Of a stretch of 9,894 nt of DNA, positions 6,533 to 9,894 are shown piece by piece. Under the pieces are notes generated by a model. It was given only the letters and a program-made list of their open reading frames with translations, was not told where the DNA came from and ran no database searches. How positions within the stretch are numbered: the first letter of the stretch is position 1; the number at the start of each line of letters is the position of its first letter. The stretch lies in NCBI GenBank assembly GCA_030527565.1, contig JAUNAO010000023.1:1-9894 (forward strand), read 5' to 3'. The DNA comes from Candidatus Saccharimonadota bacterium. Lineage in GTDB: Bacteria > Patescibacteriota > Saccharimonadia > Saccharimonadales > Saccharimonadaceae. The position numbers and the translations under genes were made by a program.

Positions 6533-8173
6533 ATGAAAAAGTTTCGTTTTAAGTCGGTTGTGCAACTTGCAAATATGAAGTTGTCGGTGAAAAATGCGGC
6601 AATCGTACTTGCGTCCTCGACCTTAGTTTCAGCGCTACTTGGACTTTTTCGAGACCGACTTTTGAACTCTTATTATCTCGGAACTTACCCAACCGGAATT
6701 GATGCGTATACGGCGGCGTTTACAATCCCAGATTTTATGTTTTTCATCCTGACTTCCGGCGCACTTTCGGTTTCGTTTATTCCAGTTTTTAATCAGCGGC
6801 TTGGGGCTGGGAACAAAAAATCGGCATGGGAACTATCATCAAGTTTAATTAATTTACTTGCATTAATTTCGCTGGTTGTCAGCGTGCTGATTATGATTTT
6901 TGCGGATCCGTTGATTCGTTACATCGTTAGCCCTGGGCTTGATGAATCGGGAATGATCCTCGCGATTAATATGACGCGCGTAATTGCCTTAAACCCATTC
7001 CTATTTTCAATTGCGACAGTTTTAACTTCGATCCAGCAGGCGGTGGGGCGATTCGTATTTTATGCGTTTGCGCCGGCGATTTACAATATCGGAATTATTA
7101 TTGGTATAACCTGCTTTACGGGTGGAATTAATTTGTTCGGCGTAGAGATTTTCGAAGGTGGGATTATGGGTGTTGCGATCGGTGTGATTCTTGGGGCGGT
7201 GATGCAACTTATCGTAGCTTTGATTGGATTATTCGGACTTGGATTTGATTATGACTTTAAAATTTACTGGAGGAATCAAGGTTTTCGCTCGATCTTAAAG
7301 TTATTGCCAGCGCGCTCGATGGATCAGGGAATTGATTACGTAAATTCGATTGTAAATACAAACCTTTCTTCGCGAATGGGAGCCGGCGCAGTGCGTTCAT
7401 TTAACCAGGCATCAGCATTGCATCATATGCCAGTAAATTTAATCGGGGTCGCAATTTCGACGGCATTCTTCCCAAAGTTGACGGAAGAATTGAACGATGG
7501 CGACCGAACCGAATTTTATAAAACTTTTCGTAAGGCCCTCAGGACGATTATTTGGATTGCTTTACCAGTTGCGGCGATTGCGTTTTTTGCACGAGGCTAT
7601 GTCGTATCATTTATTTCTAATATTGGCAATAACGATAGTAATGGCACGATTGCGTCGGTGCTCGGAACGCTTGTAATTGCAATCTTTGCACGTTCAGTTT
7701 TTCATATCGCATCGCGTGGTTTTTATGCTTGCCAAGATACAAAAACTCCGTTTATTGTGTCAATCGTCGCAATTGGAGCAACAATCTTGATGTCGATTGG
7801 TTTTTATTTGGCGGGTTGGGGTGTAGACGGCCTCGGTCTTGCGCAGTCGCTTGGTGCGGTGTTAGAAATTGTCGTGCTGCTTGGAATTTTGCAAAAACGA
7901 TCTAATGGAAAAATCCTAAACAAAGAATTTGGCGGAGTATTTCTTAGAATGTTGTTCGCGACTTTTATCGCGAGTTGCGTTGCTTTTTCAATGACTAAGT
8001 TTATTCCACTAATGGCGACGGACAATTCGCTCGTCATTACGATTCCAAAGTTCTGCATTATTGCAAGCGTCTCGGTTTTGTCATATCTGATCGCGAGTTT
8101 CTTCCTCAATATCGACGAAGTGCAACCGATTTTGAATTACGTGAAGAAAATTCTCTTTAAGAACGCGAAATAG
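6533..8173 (+). CDS. murJ: Lipid II flippase MurJ (MviN family)
   Basis: MurJ carries lipid II across the cytoplasmic membrane for peptidoglycan assembly. This 546-aa product is in the usual size range and is dominated by hydrophobic segments consistent with the family's roughly 14 helices. Recognisable family features are STLVSALLGLFRDRLL (29-44) with the conserved arginines of the first helix, IDAYTAAFTIPDFMF (56-70) and TSGALSVSFIPVF (74-86); later come RSMDQGIDYVNSIVNTNLSS, a central segment of the MurJ fold, and GFYACQDTKTPF. The start at 6533 gives a short basic leader (MKKFRFKSVVQLAN) before Met15. The 6-nt -10 spacing favours 6533; the ATG of Met15 has neither an SD nor such spacing. 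It is divergent from the PBP gene that consumes its transported substrate and is followed by gatC after 14 nt. Confidence 0.95.
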   Translation: MKKFRFKSVVQLANMKLSVKNAAIVLASSTLVSALLGLFRDRLLNSYYLGTYPTGIDAYTAAFTIPDFMFFILTSGALSVSFIPVFNQRLGAGNKKSAWELSSSLINLLALISLVVSVLIMIFADPLIRYIVSPGLDESGMILAINMTRVIALNPFLFSIATVLTSIQQAVGRFVFYAFAPAIYNIGIIIGITCFTGGINLFGVEIFEGGIMGVAIGVILGAVMQLIVALIGLFGLGFDYDFKIYWRNQGFRSILKLLPARSMDQGIDYVNSIVNTNLSSRMGAGAVRSFNQASALHHMPVNLIGVAISTAFFPKLTEELNDGDRTEFYKTFRKALRTIIWIALPVAAIAFFARGYVVSFISNIGNNDSNGTIASVLGTLVIAIFARSVFHIASRGFYACQDTKTPFIVSIVAIGATILMSIGFYLAGWGVDGLGLAQSLGAVLEIVVLLGILQKRSNGKILNKEFGGVFLRMLFATFIASCVAFSMTKFIPLMATDNSLVITIPKFCIIASVSVLSYLIASFFLNIDEVQPILNYVKKILFKNAK

Positions 8174-8175
8174 TG

Positions 8176-8181
8176 TATAAT
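8176..8181 (+). promoter_or_regulatory. -10 promoter element (TATAAT) for leaderless gatCA transcript
   Basis: A perfect TATAAT lies in the 14-bp gap after the murJ stop and ends 6 nt before the gatC ATG at 8188. A TG precedes it directly (8174-8175) without the usual one-base spacer, so it is not a canonical extended -10. No convincing -35 is seen at 8153-8158, and no SD precedes gatC. The identical spacing to the other genes is the main support. Confidence 0.65.
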
Positions 8182-8187
8182 TAGAAC

Positions 8188-8475
8188 ATGGAAATTAACT
8201 GCGAGACGATAAAGCATTTAGCTGAGCTGTCTAATTTTTCGTTGTCTGAAGCGGAAATGGAAGTGCTAGGCGGCAATTTACAGGATATTATTGGTTATAT
8301 CTCACAACTCGACGAGCTTGAAACTGGTGACGTTCAACCAACTTATCAAGTTTTCGAAATGGAGAATGTTTGGCGTGAGGATGAGATTTTAGAACAAGAT
8401 GCAAACCGAGAGGCGCTTCTCGCATTGTCGAAAGAAACCGAAGATCATCAAATTAAAGTTCCGAGGGTATTATAA
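8188..8475 (+). CDS. gatC: Asp/Glu-tRNA(Asn/Gln) amidotransferase subunit C
   Basis: GatC is the small subunit that wraps around and stabilises GatA in the GatCAB complex, which converts misacylated Glu-tRNA(Gln) and/or Asp-tRNA(Asn) to the correct amidated form. At 95 aa it has typical length. Visible features are an N-terminal helix with IKHLAELSNFSLSEAE, the QDIIGYISQLDELETGDVQP segment, WREDEI (the family's R-x-D region) and the C-terminal VPRVL. It lies immediately before gatA (2-nt gap), the common order for these two genes. Confidence 0.95.
   Translation: MEINCETIKHLAELSNFSLSEAEMEVLGGNLQDIIGYISQLDELETGDVQPTYQVFEMENVWREDEILEQDANREALLALSKETEDHQIKVPRVL
8463..8467 (+). promoter_or_regulatory. 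Possible Shine-Dalgarno site for gatA
   Basis: GAGGG ends 10 nt before the gatA ATG at 8478, a slightly long spacing. It overlaps the last gatC codons, consistent with translational coupling within the gatC-gatA operon. Confidence 0.45.
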
Positions 8476-8477
8476 TT

Positions 8478-9848
8478 ATGAAAATTGCAAATAAAACTAT
8501 TACAGCGACTAGACTAGTTAAGGACGCGCTCGCAAAAGCAAAAGAATTCGCCGATTATAATATTTTTACGTTTTTGAATGAAGAGGCGGCTTTAAAAAAG
8601 GCAGCAGAAATCGACGCAAAGATCGCACGCGGAGAAGACGCGGGGCGACTTGCGGGCGTGCCATATGCTTTAAAAGATAATTTTTTGACCCCGGAAGGTG
8701 AGACGACGGCTTCGGCGCACATTTTACAAGGTTTAACCGCACCAATTACCGCAACAGCGGTTAAAAAGTTAGAGGCGGAAGGCGCAATTATGATTGGGCG
8801 AACGAACCTCGATGCATTTGCACATGGTTCTTCGACCGAAAACTCGTATTTCGGGCCAACCTTAAACTCGCACGATAAAGAACGCGTCGCGGGCGGATCG
8901 TCCGGCGGATCGGCGGTCGCGGTAGCATTAGACATTGTTGAATTTGCGACTGGAACTGATACGGGCGGCTCAATTAGGCAACCGGCTTCGTTCAACGGAG
9001 TTTATGGTTTGAAGCCGACTTACGGAACAATTTCGCGGTATGGCGTTGTGGCGATGGCTTCGTCGCTTGATTGTATTGGCTTCTTTACGAAAACTCCGGA
9101 TGATATGAATCTTTTGATGGAAATCGCAAGCGGGCAAGATCCGAAAGACCTAACGACTTTACCAGATTATTATAACGAAAGCGTAATTAAGCCAGCAAAG
9201 AAGATTGGAGCGATTTCGGATTTCGATAATGACGTAGTTGATGCCGGAATTCGGGAAGCGCTAGCAAAAAAGATTGAATTGTTGAAATCCAAAGGTTACG
9301 AAATTGTTGATTTAGAAATGCCGACTTTGAAATATGCGCTCGCAGCTTATTATATTATTCAGCCAGCAGAAGTTGCCTCGAATTTGTCGCGATATGACGG
9401 CGTTCGATATGGCTTCCGATCGGAAAAATCCGATATGCTAGGTGATTTATATAATAATACGCGAAACGAAGGTTTTATGGCGGAGAATAAACGCCGGATT
9501 ATGATCGGGAACTTTGTGTTGTCGAGCGGATTTTATGATGCATATTTCTTAAAGGCGGCGAAAACTCGAACTTTGATTGTCGAAGAATACGCAAAAGCGT
9601 TCTCGCAATGTGATTTTATCATAACTCCAGTGTCGCCGAATCCAGCATTTAAGTTGGGCGAAAAGGTGAATGATCCAGTCGCGATGTATCTTGAAGATTT
9701 GATGAGTGTGCCTTTGAATTTGGCTGGCGTGCCGGGGTTGACTGTTCCGGCCGGAACGACCGAAGCTGGTTTGCCACTCGGTTTACAGTTGGTTGGCCCA
9801 CGCCGAAGCGATAAAAGCCTAATTGAATTTGCGAAGGAGTTAATCTGA
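8478..9848 (+). CDS. gatA: Asp/Glu-tRNA(Asn/Gln) amidotransferase subunit A (glutaminase)
   Basis: GatA hydrolyses glutamine and feeds ammonia to GatB. The amidase-signature triad is intact: Lys66 in YALKDNF, Ser141 in the GGSSGGSA block (139-146) and Ser165 in TGTDTGGSIRQPASFNG; the 75- and 24-residue spacings match those I recall for the characterised S. aureus enzyme. SNLSRYDGVRYGFR and YLEDLMSVPLNLAGVPGLTVP are typical GatA substrate-pocket and C-terminal segments. At 456 aa it is some 20-30 residues shorter than usual, ending soon after GLQLVGPRRSD. In the stretch usually read SLDQIGPF it has SLDCIGFF. gatB does not appear to follow directly: the next start encodes a hydrophobic N-terminus rather than the usual GatB opening. 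The TGA stop overlaps the next ATG by one base. Confidence 0.96.
   Translation: MKIANKTITATRLVKDALAKAKEFADYNIFTFLNEEAALKKAAEIDAKIARGEDAGRLAGVPYALKDNFLTPEGETTASAHILQGLTAPITATAVKKLEAEGAIMIGRTNLDAFAHGSSTENSYFGPTLNSHDKERVAGGSSGGSAVAVALDIVEFATGTDTGGSIRQPASFNGVYGLKPTYGTISRYGVVAMASSLDCIGFFTKTPDDMNLLMEIASGQDPKDLTTLPDYYNESVIKPAKKIGAISDFDNDVVDAGIREALAKKIELLKSKGYEIVDLEMPTLKYALAAYYIIQPAEVASNLSRYDGVRYGFRSEKSDMLGDLYNNTRNEGFMAENKRRIMIGNFVLSSGFYDAYFLKAAKTRTLIVEEYAKAFSQCDFIITPVSPNPAFKLGEKVNDPVAMYLEDLMSVPLNLAGVPGLTVPAGTTEAGLPLGLQLVGPRRSDKSLIEFAKELI
9834..9839 (+). promoter_or_regulatory. Shine-Dalgarno site of the gene starting at 9848
   Basis: AAGGAG sits 8 nt before the ATG at 9848, within the last codons of gatA. 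It supports the downstream partial gene as real and as part of the gatCA operon. Confidence 0.7.
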
Positions 9849-9894
9849 TGGACGGAGGGGTTGCATTCTTTATTGCGATTTTAATTGTTGGCGT
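9848..9894 (+). CDS. N-terminus of a probable membrane or secreted protein (3' truncated by window)
   Basis: Only about 16 residues are visible: a short MDGG start followed by the hydrophobic run VAFFIAILIVGV, which looks like a membrane segment or signal anchor. The start has a strong SD and a one-base TGATG overlap with the gatA stop, so it is probably translated from the same mRNA. It does not resemble the start of GatB. No family can be assigned from this length. Confidence 0.6.
   Translation, partial: MDGGVAFFIAILIVG

Noticed and set aside
8471..8476. TATAAT before gatA as a promoter
   Set aside because: It ends 1 nt before the gatA ATG, so a transcript from it would start inside the coding sequence. 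It overlaps the gatC stop region and is likely chance in AT-rich sequence.

Overview
The window looks like a compact chromosome segment of a reduced-genome bacterium. A Patescibacteria/CPR lineage, perhaps Saccharibacteria, fits best. This is an inference from layout and protein character, not from a marker gene: genes are packed with gaps of 0-33 bp or overlaps, phosphoketolase is split into two genes, the PIN/TRAM protein has a shortened membrane region, the class A PBP has a long basic cytoplasmic head, and several genes lack a ribosome binding site. TGA ends uvrB, the first phosphoketolase gene and gatA, so it is read as stop; this argues against lineages that recode TGA as glycine.

Layout. 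(1) 2-934 (+): the C-terminal half of UvrB, cut by the window edge. (2) 947-3045 (+): two phosphoketolase genes joined by an ATGA overlap, carrying the N-terminal thiamine-diphosphate half and the C-terminal half. (3) 3053-3778 (+): a YacL-like membrane-anchored PIN-TRAM protein. (4) 3779-6499 (-): a bifunctional class A penicillin-binding protein, whose stop codon directly abuts the PIN-TRAM stop. (5) 6533-8173 (+): MurJ lipid II flippase, divergent from the PBP gene across a 33-bp intergenic region. (6) 8188-9848 (+): gatC and gatA of the tRNA amidotransferase. (7) 9848-9894 (+): the first codons of a probable membrane protein.

The main structural observation is a shared start architecture. 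Genes that begin a transcription unit (first phosphoketolase gene, murJ, gatC, PBP) have a perfect TATAAT ending 6, 6, 6 and 7 nt before the ATG, and no Shine-Dalgarno sequence. Transcription would then begin at or within about a base of the start codon, giving leaderless mRNAs. Internal operon genes (second phosphoketolase gene, the gene after gatA) instead carry AAAGGA or AAGGAG about 8 nt before ATG. In the murJ/PBP gap two extended -10 elements lie back to back inside a 28-bp near-perfect palindrome centred on CACGTG, so the lipid II flippase and the enzyme that polymerises lipid II appear to share one bidirectional promoter.

The genes serve DNA repair (UvrB), carbon and energy metabolism (phosphoketolase yielding acetyl phosphate), cell wall synthesis (MurJ and PBP) and translation fidelity (GatCA). 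There is no mobile element, CRISPR array, tRNA or rRNA, and no non-coding stretch longer than 33 bp.
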